NCBI GenBank assembly: GCA_943359325.1
Contig: CALRHD010000001.1
Coordinates: 70,240 to 105,900 of the forward strand
From: Candidatus Uhrbacteria bacterium
GTDB lineage: Bacteria; Patescibacteriota; Patescibacteriia; UBA9934
DNA length: 35,661 nt
Reading direction: 5' to 3'
The notes beneath the pieces are model-generated. The model was not told the DNA's origin, did no database searches, and was given only the letters and a program-made list of their open reading frames with translations. How positions within the stretch are numbered: position 1 is the first letter of the stretch; every line of letters starts with the position of its first letter. Positions 8,597 through 15,591 of this stretch are shown piece after piece. The position numbers and the translations under genes were made by a program.

Positions 8597-9940
8597 TTGC
8601 TCGGAGCTTTGATTTTTCAAGATATCATTCTCCGTCACCCAATGTGTGCGCAGTTCGCCGGCGAGGTAGAGGGAGCCGGTGATGAGAATGAGGGCAGGTT
8701 GTAGCTTGTAGGTCGGAGCTTGTAGATGGGAGGCAAAGTGAAGGGCGTCGTGTGCATGTGCAAATGTTTTTCCGCGTTTTGCTTTTGGCACCATTGTAAG
8801 GAGTACGTTGGGATCCATGGGCTTGCCGCGACCATGGGTGTATTGTGTGGTGTGGATGATGGAGGCGTGTTTTGCGAGCACTGCAAGCATTTTTTTTGCG
8901 TCTTTGTCTTGTTTGCAACCGAAGATAATAACAAAAGGTTGTAGGTTGTAGCGGGTAGGTTGTAGGATTTGGTTGAGTGTTGCTTTTATCTTTGCAACGT
9001 TGTGTGCGCCGTCGAGAATGATTGTTGGATTTGACTGCATGATCTCAAATCGGCAGGGGAGGCGCTTGTGGTTTTTTATGGCGCCTGCGATGGCTTTTTG
9101 CGATACGCCGACCGCGCGGGCTGCGGCGGAAGCGATGGCGATATTTTGCAAGAGATGTGATGCGAGTTCGTGTGAGGGGGTCAGGTCTTGATATTGCTCA
9201 TTTTTTGTAACAAAGGAAATAGACGCGCTGACGGCTTTTGCTGCGTGCGTAAAAATTCGTTGTAAAGATTTTCGTGGCTCGCCGCAGATGACGGTGCAGG
9301 GCGTCGTGATAATGCCTGCTTTTTCGTACGCAATTTTTGAGAGTGCGTTGCCGAGTACGTCGGTGTGGTCGAGGTCGATGTTTGTGATGACCGCGACGTC
9401 TTTTTTTGGAATGATGTTCGTGCTATCCCAACGTCCACCAAGTCCAACTTCAAGTACGCACCACTCGACGTGTGCATTTCTGAATGCGACGAATGCAATG
9501 CATGTCGTGAGTTCAAAAAACGATAGTGGTGAGTTGGTTGCGTGGCGATGTTTTGTGTGTGCGGCGAGCACAATGTCGATAGCATCACAGAGCGCGTCAG
9601 GTGCAATGAGTTTTTCATTCACGCGAAAGCGTTCGAGAAGTGTTGTGGTGTGGGGCGAAGTGTAACTCGCGACTCCTCGATTGTGTTCCCTTCGACTTCG
9701 CTCAGGACCTTCGGCCGCCAGAAGCATGTCGTGAATGAGTGCAGTCACACTGCCTTTGCCACTTGTTCCTGTGACATGAATGTAGCGCATCGTTGCTTCG
9801 GGGTTACCGAGTCGTGTGAGCATTTGTCGTAAACGTACGAATGACGCCGCAAGCGACGCGGGATCGTTATGACGCCAATGCGTTTCGTGTTTTTGTTCTG
9901 CGAGGAGTCGTTGAACAGTTTTGTGATAGCGGGCAAACAT
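8573..9940 (-). CDS. folC: Bifunctional folylpolyglutamate/dihydrofolate synthase
   Basis: ATP-dependent Mur-ligase-family enzyme that adds glutamate to folates (and to dihydropteroate if bifunctional). 455 residues. Seen: P-loop GTSGKGSV at residues 58-65, the SYTSPHTT motif near residue 95, the VLEVGLGGRWDSTN motif, NIDLDHTDVLG, and ILDGAHNVAK in the C-terminal domain. Two in-frame segments look foreign: residues about 78-85 (GPERSRRE, encoded by a CTTCGACTTCGCTCAGG-type repeat) and residues about 246-255 (NEQYQDLTP, encoded by the 28-bp repeat). Both fall where family members have variable loops, so activity may be retained. It is the last gene of the lytR-der-pth-dprA-folC run, 12 nt after dprA, and overlaps the convergent 4604 gene by 24 nt. 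Confidence 0.93.
   Translation of the reverse strand: MFARYHKTVQRLLAEQKHETHWRHNDPASLAASFVRLRQMLTRLGNPEATMRYIHVTGTSGKGSVTALIHDMLLAAEGPERSRREHNRGVASYTSPHTTTLLERFRVNEKLIAPDALCDAIDIVLAAHTKHRHATNSPLSFFELTTCIAFVAFRNAHVEWCVLEVGLGGRWDSTNIIPKKDVAVITNIDLDHTDVLGNALSKIAYEKAGIITTPCTVICGEPRKSLQRIFTHAAKAVSASISFVTKNEQYQDLTPSHELASHLLQNIAIASAAARAVGVSQKAIAGAIKNHKRLPCRFEIMQSNPTIILDGAHNVAKIKATLNQILQPTRYNLQPFVIIFGCKQDKDAKKMLAVLAKHASIIHTTQYTHGRGKPMDPNVLLTMVPKAKRGKTFAHAHDALHFASHLQAPTYKLQPALILITGSLYLAGELRTHWVTENDILKNQSSEQLPSPHHN
9177..9204 (+). repeat. 28-bp interspersed repeat, copy A (inside folC)
   Basis: GGGGTCAGGTCTTG followed by ATATTGCTCATTTT. It is read in frame on the folC strand as KNEQYQDLTP. It differs from intergenic copies C and D at two bases, both inside codons that would be TAA stops in the folC frame. 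Confidence 0.85.
9688..9709 (+). repeat. CTTCGACTTCGCTCAGG-type repeat inside folC
   Basis: The segment contains CTTCGACTTCGCTCAGGACC. From memory, closely similar short repeats are scattered through many bacterial genomes. Here it encodes GPERSRRE on the folC strand, just upstream of the conserved SYTSPH motif. Only one copy is in this window, so the repeat assignment rests on recollection. Confidence 0.45.
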
Positions 9941-9952
9941 AGTCTCGGCTTT

Positions 9953-11020
9953 TTATTTCGTATAACACATTCCTCCCGTATTTCGTATATGTCCTTTTAT
10001 TTCGAGGAGTGCCAGCGTGCTTGTGACGATTGATGATGAGAGGTTTGTGGCGCGTGCGATGTCGTCGACATGGAGCGGTTCGCGAGAAAGGACGTCGTAC
10101 ACTGCTTGCGACGTTGTGTCGAGATTTTGTGGCGGGAGCGTTGGGGGCAATGTTGCATCAACACCGAGCACCTCCAAAATGTCACGCGCCTCAGTGACGA
10201 GATGCGCGCCGTCCTTGCAGAGGTGATTTGTGCCTTCAGATGTTGGGGAGGTGATGGGGCCGGGCACGGCAAAGACTTCGCGGTTCTCGGCAATTGCGGC
10301 ACGAGCAGTAATAAGTGAGCCGGATTTTTCCGCAGCCTCTACGACGAGTACGCCTTTGCTCATGCCGGAAATAATGCGATTGCGGATAGGGAAGTTTTGG
10401 GGGAGTGACGGCATTTCAGGAGGAAATTCGCTGATGATTGCGCCGCCGAGTGCGATTATTTTTTCCGCAAGATTTTTCTTCCGTTGTGCGTCGTTGCCGT
10501 CGAGTCCGCAGCCGAGAATTGCGATAGTGATTCCTCCGACGTCGACAGTCGCCTTGTGTGCGGCTTCGTCGATGCCCCATGCGAGGCCGCTGACGATCAC
10601 GATGCCTTTTGCGGCGAGGGCGCCAGAGAGTTCACTGGCAACGCGAAGGCCATACGGTGTTGCGGCGCGGGAACCAACAACACCGATGCACAACGCATCA
10701 TGCGGCGGCAGTTTGCCGCGAACGTAGAGTGTGAATGGCGGGTCGTGAATGGTTTTAAGGAGCGCGGGGTAGGTGTCATCGTCGATGGTGACAACGGTCA
10801 TGTTGCGTGCCAAGACGCTGTTGAAAATTTTTTCTGGATTTTGCGTTGCACGCCACGCGATGAATGCTTCGATGACATGACGCGATACGCCGTCGACGGA
10901 AAGTTCGGCGAGTGACGCATGCCAAATTGTATCGTCATTGCCAACCGTGGCCCGCAACGCTGCATGCGTCACCGAACCGATTTTTGCAAAATGGTTTATG
11001 GCGACGGTGTAGTGCCTCAC
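9953..11020 (-). CDS. dprA: DNA-processing protein DprA
   Basis: Protects incoming single-stranded DNA during natural transformation and loads RecA. 355 residues. Seen: an N-terminal helical region, then the Rossmann-like DprA core with GVVGSRAATPYG (near residue 110), VIVSGLAWGIDEAAHK, AILGCGLD, SEFPPE, FPIRNRIISGMSKGVLVVEA and SGSLITARAA. A C-terminal winged-helix-like segment follows (EPLHVDDIARATNLSSSIVT). All core motifs are intact. The ATG at 11020 overlaps the pth stop by 4 nt (ATGA), indicating translational coupling. DprA together with pilin-like genes in CPR genomes is usually read as a sign of DNA-uptake competence. Confidence 0.96.
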   Translation of the reverse strand: MRHYTVAINHFAKIGSVTHAALRATVGNDDTIWHASLAELSVDGVSRHVIEAFIAWRATQNPEKIFNSVLARNMTVVTIDDDTYPALLKTIHDPPFTLYVRGKLPPHDALCIGVVGSRAATPYGLRVASELSGALAAKGIVIVSGLAWGIDEAAHKATVDVGGITIAILGCGLDGNDAQRKKNLAEKIIALGGAIISEFPPEMPSLPQNFPIRNRIISGMSKGVLVVEAAEKSGSLITARAAIAENREVFAVPGPITSPTSEGTNHLCKDGAHLVTEARDILEVLGVDATLPPTLPPQNLDTTSQAVYDVLSREPLHVDDIARATNLSSSIVTSTLALLEIKGHIRNTGGMCYTK

Positions 11021-11574
11021 AAAACAATCGTCTGTTCACGCACACCATTCTGCACAATATCGAGCGCAATTTCCCCCGCTTTTCTGGTCGAAGAGAGAAA
11101 AGGGGTCAGGTCTTGATATTGCGCATTTTGTAAAACGTAGGCTTCAAGAGGAACGTTCGGAGGTGGTACGCCAACGCCAATACGCACACGAATAAAACTG
11201 TCGCCGATTGCCTCGATAACAGACTTTAAACCATTGTGCCCACCTGCTGAACCGCCGATTCGTAGGCGAATTGTGCCATTTGGCAGTGTAACGTCATCGG
11301 AAATAATCACGATGTGCTCGGGGAGTACACGATACTTTCGTGCAAGTGCCATGACAGCCTTACCCGAGAGATTCATGAATGTCGTCGGTTTCGCGAGAAC
11401 GATTTTTTTGTCGTCAACAAACGTCTCTACAATTTCGGCAGGCATGAGAAATTTCTTTTTCATGTTGACATTGAGCTTATCTGCGATCGCATTGACCGCA
11501 AGAAACCCTGCATTATGGCGCGTTTGCGCATATCGAACCCCAGGATTTCCAAGACCCACGATGAGATATGTCAT
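11017..11574 (-). CDS. pth: Peptidyl-tRNA hydrolase
   Basis: Releases peptides from prematurely dissociated peptidyl-tRNA. 185 residues, normal length. Seen: LIVGLGNPGVRYAQTRHNAGF with N10 and catalytic H20, KPTTFMNLSGKAV, SDDVTLPNG and the IGGSAGGHNGLKSV motif. Residues about 149-158 (QNAQYQDLTP) are encoded by copy B of the 28-bp repeat and sit between YVL and the C-terminal helix, a variable surface loop in the family. Start ATG 11574 lies 3 nt after intergenic copy C of the same repeat. It overlaps dprA by 4 nt and follows der with a 33-nt gap. Confidence 0.96.
   Translation of the reverse strand: MTYLIVGLGNPGVRYAQTRHNAGFLAVNAIADKLNVNMKKKFLMPAEIVETFVDDKKIVLAKPTTFMNLSGKAVMALARKYRVLPEHIVIISDDVTLPNGTIRLRIGGSAGGHNGLKSVIEAIGDSFIRVRIGVGVPPPNVPLEAYVLQNAQYQDLTPFLSSTRKAGEIALDIVQNGVREQTIVL
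11102..11129 (+). repeat. 28-bp interspersed repeat, copy B (inside pth)
   Basis: GGGGTCAGGTCTTG followed by ATATTGCGCATTTT, one mismatch from copy A. Translated in frame on the pth strand as QNAQYQDLTP. Confidence 0.85.
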
Positions 11575-11577
11575 ATC

Positions 11578-11605
11578 AAAATGAGTAATAACAAGACCTG
11601 ACCCC
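11578..11605 (-). repeat. 28-bp interspersed repeat, copy C (der-pth spacer)
   Basis: On the minus strand GGGGTCAGGTCTTG followed by TTATTACTCATTTT; identical to copy D. It makes up 28 of the 33 nt between the der stop and the pth start, so it forms the pth leader within the operon. Confidence 0.85.
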
Positions 11606-11607
11606 CA

Positions 11608-12987
11608 TTATCGTTTTACGCCGGGATCAGAGTGTTTCTTTTGCATGGTTTTGACGCGAATGCGAATGGGCGTGCCGTTGAATTCGTGATGCATGCGCAG
11701 CTGCTTTTCGAGGAAGCGAACATACGATGGTGCGAGCGCATCTTCGCGGGGCTGGTTGATGGTGAGAATGAATGTGGGAGGATTGACGCGTGACTGCACG
11801 AAGCTTTTGATGTGTGGGTGCCACGTACCGCGGAGTTTGCTTGGCTTGTGGCGTGCGATGGCTTGTGAAATAAAGTTTTTCGTTTCTTCGTCGTTTAATT
11901 CTGTAAAACGGCTTGCGAATGTTTTTTCGATTACATCGAATGTGTCGTCGACGCGTTTGCCGGTGAGTGCTGATGTAAACAAAATCGGTGCGTACGAAAT
12001 TTGTGGCAGCGAACCGCGAATGAGCTCTTCGTATGCGTTGATCGTGTTTGTTTCTTTGTCGGGAATCAGGTCCCACTTGTTCGCAATGATGACGACACTC
12101 GCGCCATGCTCTGCCATGAGTCCTGCGAGGTGGCGGTTCTGCGACGTGATGGGCTGACTGATGTCGAGTACGAACAGTGCAACTTGGCAGCGGCGCAACA
12201 TGTCGACGGTTTTCTCGACGCCGTGTTTTTCGAGCTCGTTGCCGCGCTGGTTGCGTTTTGCCTGGCGACGCATGCCTGCAGTGTCGATAAAAATATAGTC
12301 CTTGCCGTTTTTGTGAATGTGGACGTCGTTTGGTTGTCGTGTGGTGTGTGCAATAGGAGAGGCGAGAAAACGCTCTTCGCCGAACAGGGTATTGAGGAGG
12401 GATGACTTGCCGACGTTCGGTTCGCCAAAAACACCGACGCGCATTGGCTGAATGACTGCGGGGTCGACGGGGTCGACGCCAATGGTTTTCAGCGCCTCGT
12501 ACACGGCGTCCAGCATATCGCCGACGGCGATGCCACGCCCCGCAGAAATCGCGAGCGGTCGCGACAGCGGCCAGTTGCGCCACGCGGCACCTTCGACGGT
12601 CATACGTAGTTCAGCATTGTCGGCTTTGTTCGCAACAACGACAACGGGCTTTCCTGCGTCGCGAAGTTTTTTTGCAATTGCGAGGTCGTCGGGCGTAGGG
12701 CCAACGACGGCGTCGACGAGAAAAATAATGACGTCAGCCGACTTCACCGCCATTTCGCTTTGCGCAATAATGCCGCGTTCGATCGGGTCGTTCGGGTTTA
12801 CGTCCACACCACCCGTGTCGACGATGCGCACTGCCTTGCCGCGCCACAAACAATCGCCTTCAAATCGGTCGCGCGTCGTTCCCGCTACCTCGGAAACAAG
12901 CGATTTTTGCTCCTCGATACATTTATTAAAAAGCGTCGACTTCCCGACGTTTGTGCGGCCAATAATTGCGATTGTTGGGATGCGCAT
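11608..12987 (-). CDS. der: Ribosome-assembly GTPase Der (EngA)
   Basis: Tandem-domain GTPase required for 50S subunit maturation. 459 residues from ATG 12987 (MRIPTIAIIGRTNVGKST). An upstream in-frame ATG at 13014 would overlap lytR and lacks support. Seen: first G domain with P-loop GRTNVGKST (10-18), DTGGVD and NKAD; second G domain with GEPNVGKSS (near residue 190), DTAGMR and NKWD; then a C-terminal KH-like domain (HHEFNGTPIRIRV). It follows lytR with only a 1-nt gap and precedes pth, so it is co-transcribed. Confidence 0.97.
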   Translation of the reverse strand: MRIPTIAIIGRTNVGKSTLFNKCIEEQKSLVSEVAGTTRDRFEGDCLWRGKAVRIVDTGGVDVNPNDPIERGIIAQSEMAVKSADVIIFLVDAVVGPTPDDLAIAKKLRDAGKPVVVVANKADNAELRMTVEGAAWRNWPLSRPLAISAGRGIAVGDMLDAVYEALKTIGVDPVDPAVIQPMRVGVFGEPNVGKSSLLNTLFGEERFLASPIAHTTRQPNDVHIHKNGKDYIFIDTAGMRRQAKRNQRGNELEKHGVEKTVDMLRRCQVALFVLDISQPITSQNRHLAGLMAEHGASVVIIANKWDLIPDKETNTINAYEELIRGSLPQISYAPILFTSALTGKRVDDTFDVIEKTFASRFTELNDEETKNFISQAIARHKPSKLRGTWHPHIKSFVQSRVNPPTFILTINQPREDALAPSYVRFLEKQLRMHHEFNGTPIRIRVKTMQKKHSDPGVKR

Positions 12988-12988
12988 A

Positions 12989-14491
12989 TCAACGTAACAC
13001 GAGCGAAGATGCATCCTCCCCTACAATAATGAGAAAGTCAATGTTTTCGGTTGTGCTGAGACTTAATGGTGTTGTGGCGGCGAGCGATGTAGGAACAACG
13101 TTGTCGGCGTACACCCAGCCCGCATTTGCCATGACAATATCGGCGCCTAAAAACTCTTTGAGTGCGGAAAGTTCAACGGCTTTGCGGCCGCTTGTCATGT
13201 CGTAAATTGTTGTGCGTGTAAAGTCTTTTGTTACTGCGTTGCCGATTTTGACGACATTGACGTTCGAACCTTCAAGCCGTTGCGCGGTGACGAACGCGAG
13301 CCCCGACATTGTTGTGCCGTTTTGAATTTCGACGTTGATTGACGGTGCAGTGGGCGTGGTAGCGACGGTCGGTGTTGCGGTTGGTGCTTCACCTAACGTG
13401 AAGATATTTTTTGCAATCGCTTTCAAGTCTGACCAATCGTCGTGACGGGGGAGGACGATGTAGCCTGGTCCGGGAAGTATAGTTGTGCTGTACAACGGGC
13501 CATTTGGTGCGGTATCGAGCACCTTCATATTGATATGTTCGGTGGTAATGTTTGGTGCGTATTTTGCGAGCTTGATAATTTCCCAGAACGATAAGTTCGT
13601 CGCAATATGGCTGCTGATTGTGTTCAAAATGCGTGTGAGTTTTGCGGGGTTCAAAAGTACGCCTGCCGAAAGCGCGCGGTCCTTCACGGCGAGGAGAATT
13701 TTTTGCTGACGTGCCGCGCGGGCAAAGTCGGTACCTTCGCCGCCGTCACCGTGTCGGCTACGTGCGTATTGTAACGCCGTGTCGCCGTTCATATGTTGGC
13801 AACCCTCGGTAAACGTCAACACAATATATGTGGGCGACCCTTCGTATTCTGGGTACTGGTTATCGGTGAATGTTTGATCGACGCAAATGTCGACACCACC
13901 CAACTGGTCGATGAGTGTTGCGAAGCCACTGAAATCGACGCGCACGACATAGTCAACGGGCTGGTCAAGAATATTTGTTACGACCTGTGATGCCAGATCG
14001 AGACCCTTGCCTTCACCTGCTTCTTCGCCGTACGCATTTGCCGCGTTGATCTTGCTTGAGCCGCGGCCAGGAATGTGCACGTAGAGATCGCGTGGAATTG
14101 AGAGGAGGCCGAGTGCGTTCGTGGACGGCTGATAACTTCCAAAAATCATGGTATCGGCGAGCTGTGCACCATCGTGACCATATCCGCCAACGCCCATGAG
14201 AAGAATATTTACGCGATCACTTTCTTCGCCGCCGAGGGACTTATCACCGCTCGTGATGAGCCGCGCAAAAGATGATGAGAATGTTGAAAAGAGCGAGAGG
14301 CTGCCGATGTCCTTTTCGTCACCATGTGTGATTTGTGCAATGTGGTATGAAAAAAATATGCCAACGAGTGCGAGAACGGTGCATACAGACATCAAAAGCC
14401 GCCCCGTGCGCGAAACTTTTGCACGAACTTCACGTTCAGTGGGGATATCGTATTTTTGTTGGAGAAAGTCGACGCGATGTGGGTCGGACAT
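12989..14491 (-). CDS. LytR-CpsA-Psr (LCP) family protein with C-terminal LytR_C domain
   Basis: LCP enzymes transfer lipid-linked glycopolymers to peptidoglycan or other cell-surface acceptors outside the membrane. 500 residues from ATG 14491; an in-frame ATG at 14521 lies upstream of the TATACT box and is rejected. Seen: short cytoplasmic N-terminus, one membrane anchor (LLMSVCTVLALVGIFFSYHIA, about residues 32-52), LCP domain with NILLMGVGGYGH, DTMIFGSY, SIPRDLYVHIPG and KINAANAYGE (conserved Asp and Arg residues present), LQYARSRHGDGG, a Thr/Pro linker, and a LytR_C domain (VEIQNGTTMSGLA). It is the first gene of the minus-strand operon. Relation to a CPR cell wall or S-layer glycan is inferred. 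Confidence 0.93.
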   Translation of the reverse strand: MSDPHRVDFLQQKYDIPTEREVRAKVSRTGRLLMSVCTVLALVGIFFSYHIAQITHGDEKDIGSLSLFSTFSSSFARLITSGDKSLGGEESDRVNILLMGVGGYGHDGAQLADTMIFGSYQPSTNALGLLSIPRDLYVHIPGRGSSKINAANAYGEEAGEGKGLDLASQVVTNILDQPVDYVVRVDFSGFATLIDQLGGVDICVDQTFTDNQYPEYEGSPTYIVLTFTEGCQHMNGDTALQYARSRHGDGGEGTDFARAARQQKILLAVKDRALSAGVLLNPAKLTRILNTISSHIATNLSFWEIIKLAKYAPNITTEHINMKVLDTAPNGPLYSTTILPGPGYIVLPRHDDWSDLKAIAKNIFTLGEAPTATPTVATTPTAPSINVEIQNGTTMSGLAFVTAQRLEGSNVNVVKIGNAVTKDFTRTTIYDMTSGRKAVELSALKEFLGADIVMANAGWVYADNVVPTSLAATTPLSLSTTENIDFLIIVGEDASSLVLR

Positions 14492-14502
14492 AGTACGAGA
14501 GG

Positions 14503-14531
14503 AGTATACGCGAGTTTGCACTATCGCGGAA
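14503..14531 (-). promoter_or_regulatory. lytR operon promoter
   Basis: Minus strand TTCCGC (14526-14531), 17-nt spacer, TATACT (14503-14508), 11 nt before ATG 14491. The -10 is strong and the -35 weak. It probably drives lytR-der-pth-dprA-folC with little or no leader. Confidence 0.5.
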
Positions 14532-14543
14532 GCCTCTCACCGC

Positions 14544-14572
14544 TTGATTTTTTCTTCTCATTTGATTACGAT
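14544..14572 (+). promoter_or_regulatory. tRNA-Val promoter
   Basis: TTGATT (14544-14549), 17-nt spacer, TACGAT (14567-14572), 13 nt before the mature tRNA 5' end. Confidence 0.6.
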
Positions 14573-14585
14573 CTTGTTTGATTAT

Positions 14586-14662
14586 GGATGTTTAGCTCAG
14601 CTGGTTAGAGTGCTGTCCTCACACGACAGAGGTCGGTGGTTCGAGCCCACCAACATCCACCA
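14586..14662 (+). tRNA. tRNA-Val (anticodon CAC)
   Basis: Full cloverleaf: acceptor GGATGTT/AACATCC (14586-14592 with 14652-14658), D-arm GCTCAGCTGGTTAGAGT, anticodon stem CTGTC/GACAG with loop CTCACAC giving anticodon CAC (reads GUG), T-arm GGTGG-TTCGAGC-CCACC, discriminator A and an encoded CCA. It is followed directly by a rho-independent terminator. Confidence 0.97.
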
Positions 14663-14667
14663 AAAAA

Positions 14668-14695
14668 ATCCCTTGCATTGTGCAGGGATTTTTTT
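14668..14695 (+). terminator. Rho-independent terminator after tRNA-Val
   Basis: ATCCCTTGCA - TTG - TGCAGGGAT stem (one bulged T) followed by seven T residues. Confidence 0.88.
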
Positions 14696-14697
14696 AT

Positions 14698-14846
14698 GGA
14701 TGTTGAGCATGCCAACTGCTTGGCGTGCGTGTGGGCGAGAACGCCGGAGCGATGTTCCGTCACCAGACGGAACCGCGAGGCGGTGCCCAGCCCGAGGGGA
14801 GTGACGACGACCCGAGAGGCGCGGGCGAGCCCACCAACATCCACCA
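14698..14846 (+). other. tRNA-like structured element (possible ncRNA or tRNA-Val-derived pseudogene)
   Basis: 149 nt that begins GGATGTTGAGC (10 of 11 bases match the tRNA-Val 5' end) and ends with an exact 21-nt copy of the tRNA-Val 3' end including CCA (14826-14846). It is not a cloverleaf. Visible nested pairings are: GGATGTT 14698-14704 with AACATCC 14836-14842; hairpin GCATGCC 14707-14713 with GGCGTGC 14722-14728; GTGGGC 14731-14736 with GCCCAC 14829-14834; CGCC 14742-14745 with GGCG 14779-14782; and hairpin GTTCCGTC 14754-14761, loop ACCA, GACGGAAC 14766-14773. It could be a tRNA duplicate interrupted by a GC-rich repeat, an attachment-site scar, or a folded RNA. It lies outside any gene. 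Confidence 0.5.
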
Positions 14847-14850
14847 CGAA

Positions 14851-14878
14851 AAAATGAGTAATAACAAGACCTGACCCC
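14851..14878 (-). repeat. 28-bp interspersed repeat, copy D (upstream of lepB)
   Basis: Identical to copy C. It lies between the tRNA-like element and the lepB -35 box. The lytR-lepB gap (14492-14937) is otherwise filled by the two promoters, tRNA-Val, its terminator and the tRNA-like element. Confidence 0.85.
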
Positions 14879-14885
14879 TTTCTGC

Positions 14886-14913
14886 TTGCGCGAACTGTTT
14901 TTTGTGGTATAAT
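14886..14913 (+). promoter_or_regulatory. lepB-hisS promoter
   Basis: TTGCGC (14886-14891), 16-nt spacer, extended -10 TGG-TATAAT (14905-14913, perfect -10), 24 nt before ATG 14938. Confidence 0.75.
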
Positions 14914-14937
14914 CCGTGTAATTTTTGCCATTTGCTT

Positions 14938-15579
14938 ATGCTTTTTCGCAGACGGGAGGACGTGACGCCGATGTTTGTACGGTGGTTTGGGCCAACGGTT
15001 GGTTCGGTGGCGGTGTTCCTCGCGGAAATCGTGCAGGTCGTTACTGTTGCCTTGATCATCATTTTTGCAGTTCGATACTTTCTCATTAAACCATTCGTGG
15101 TGAAAGGTGCATCGATGCAGCCGAATTTTTACGACAGCGAATACCTCATTATCGACGAACTCACGTATCGTTTCCGCGAGCCAGAACGTGGTGAAGTCGT
15201 TGTGTTTCACCCACCTACAAAGGCTGGAGGCATTGAACCGAGCGCGCAGTACTATATTAAACGCATCATCGGCTTGCCTGGCGAAAAAGTCGAGGTTCAT
15301 AACGGCGTCATCACCATTTATAATGACGACCACCCAAACGGTGTGGTGCTTGACGAGCCCTACATTGGCGAGTACACCGACGGGGATATTAGCCGCCCGA
15401 TTCCTGAGAACGAATATTTTCTCCTTGGTGACAATCGTACGAACAGCCTCGATTCTCGTGTTTTTGGCCCCGTGCCCATCAGCAACATAATCGGCAAGGT
15501 GTGGTTTCGTGGGTTTCCTCTCGACCGCGCTGCAACGATCGCATCTCCTATTTACAACTTTGATATCGCAACGCAATAA
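14938..15579 (+). CDS. lepB: Signal peptidase I
   Basis: Membrane serine protease that removes signal peptides from secreted proteins, such as the two surface proteins at 26262 and 28028. 213 residues from ATG 14938; codons further upstream in frame lie inside the promoter. Seen: one N-terminal membrane segment (about residues 24-46), catalytic Ser59 in KGASMQPNF, catalytic Lys108 in YYIKRIIGLPGEKVE, and C-terminal boxes LLGDNRTNSLDSRVFGPVP. The Ser/Lys dyad and boxes B-E are intact. hisS follows after 12 nt, so the two form an operon. Confidence 0.96.
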   Translation: MLFRRREDVTPMFVRWFGPTVGSVAVFLAEIVQVVTVALIIIFAVRYFLIKPFVVKGASMQPNFYDSEYLIIDELTYRFREPERGEVVVFHPPTKAGGIEPSAQYYIKRIIGLPGEKVEVHNGVITIYNDDHPNGVVLDEPYIGEYTDGDISRPIPENEYFLLGDNRTNSLDSRVFGPVPISNIIGKVWFRGFPLDRAATIASPIYNFDIATQ

Positions 15580-15591
15580 CGTATTCATATT

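Noticed and set aside
14663-14846. Integrated element with tRNA-derived attachment sites
   Set aside because: The 21-nt direct repeat of the tRNA end looks like attL/attR, but only 163 nt lie between the copies and there is no integrase or cargo. At most it is a scar.
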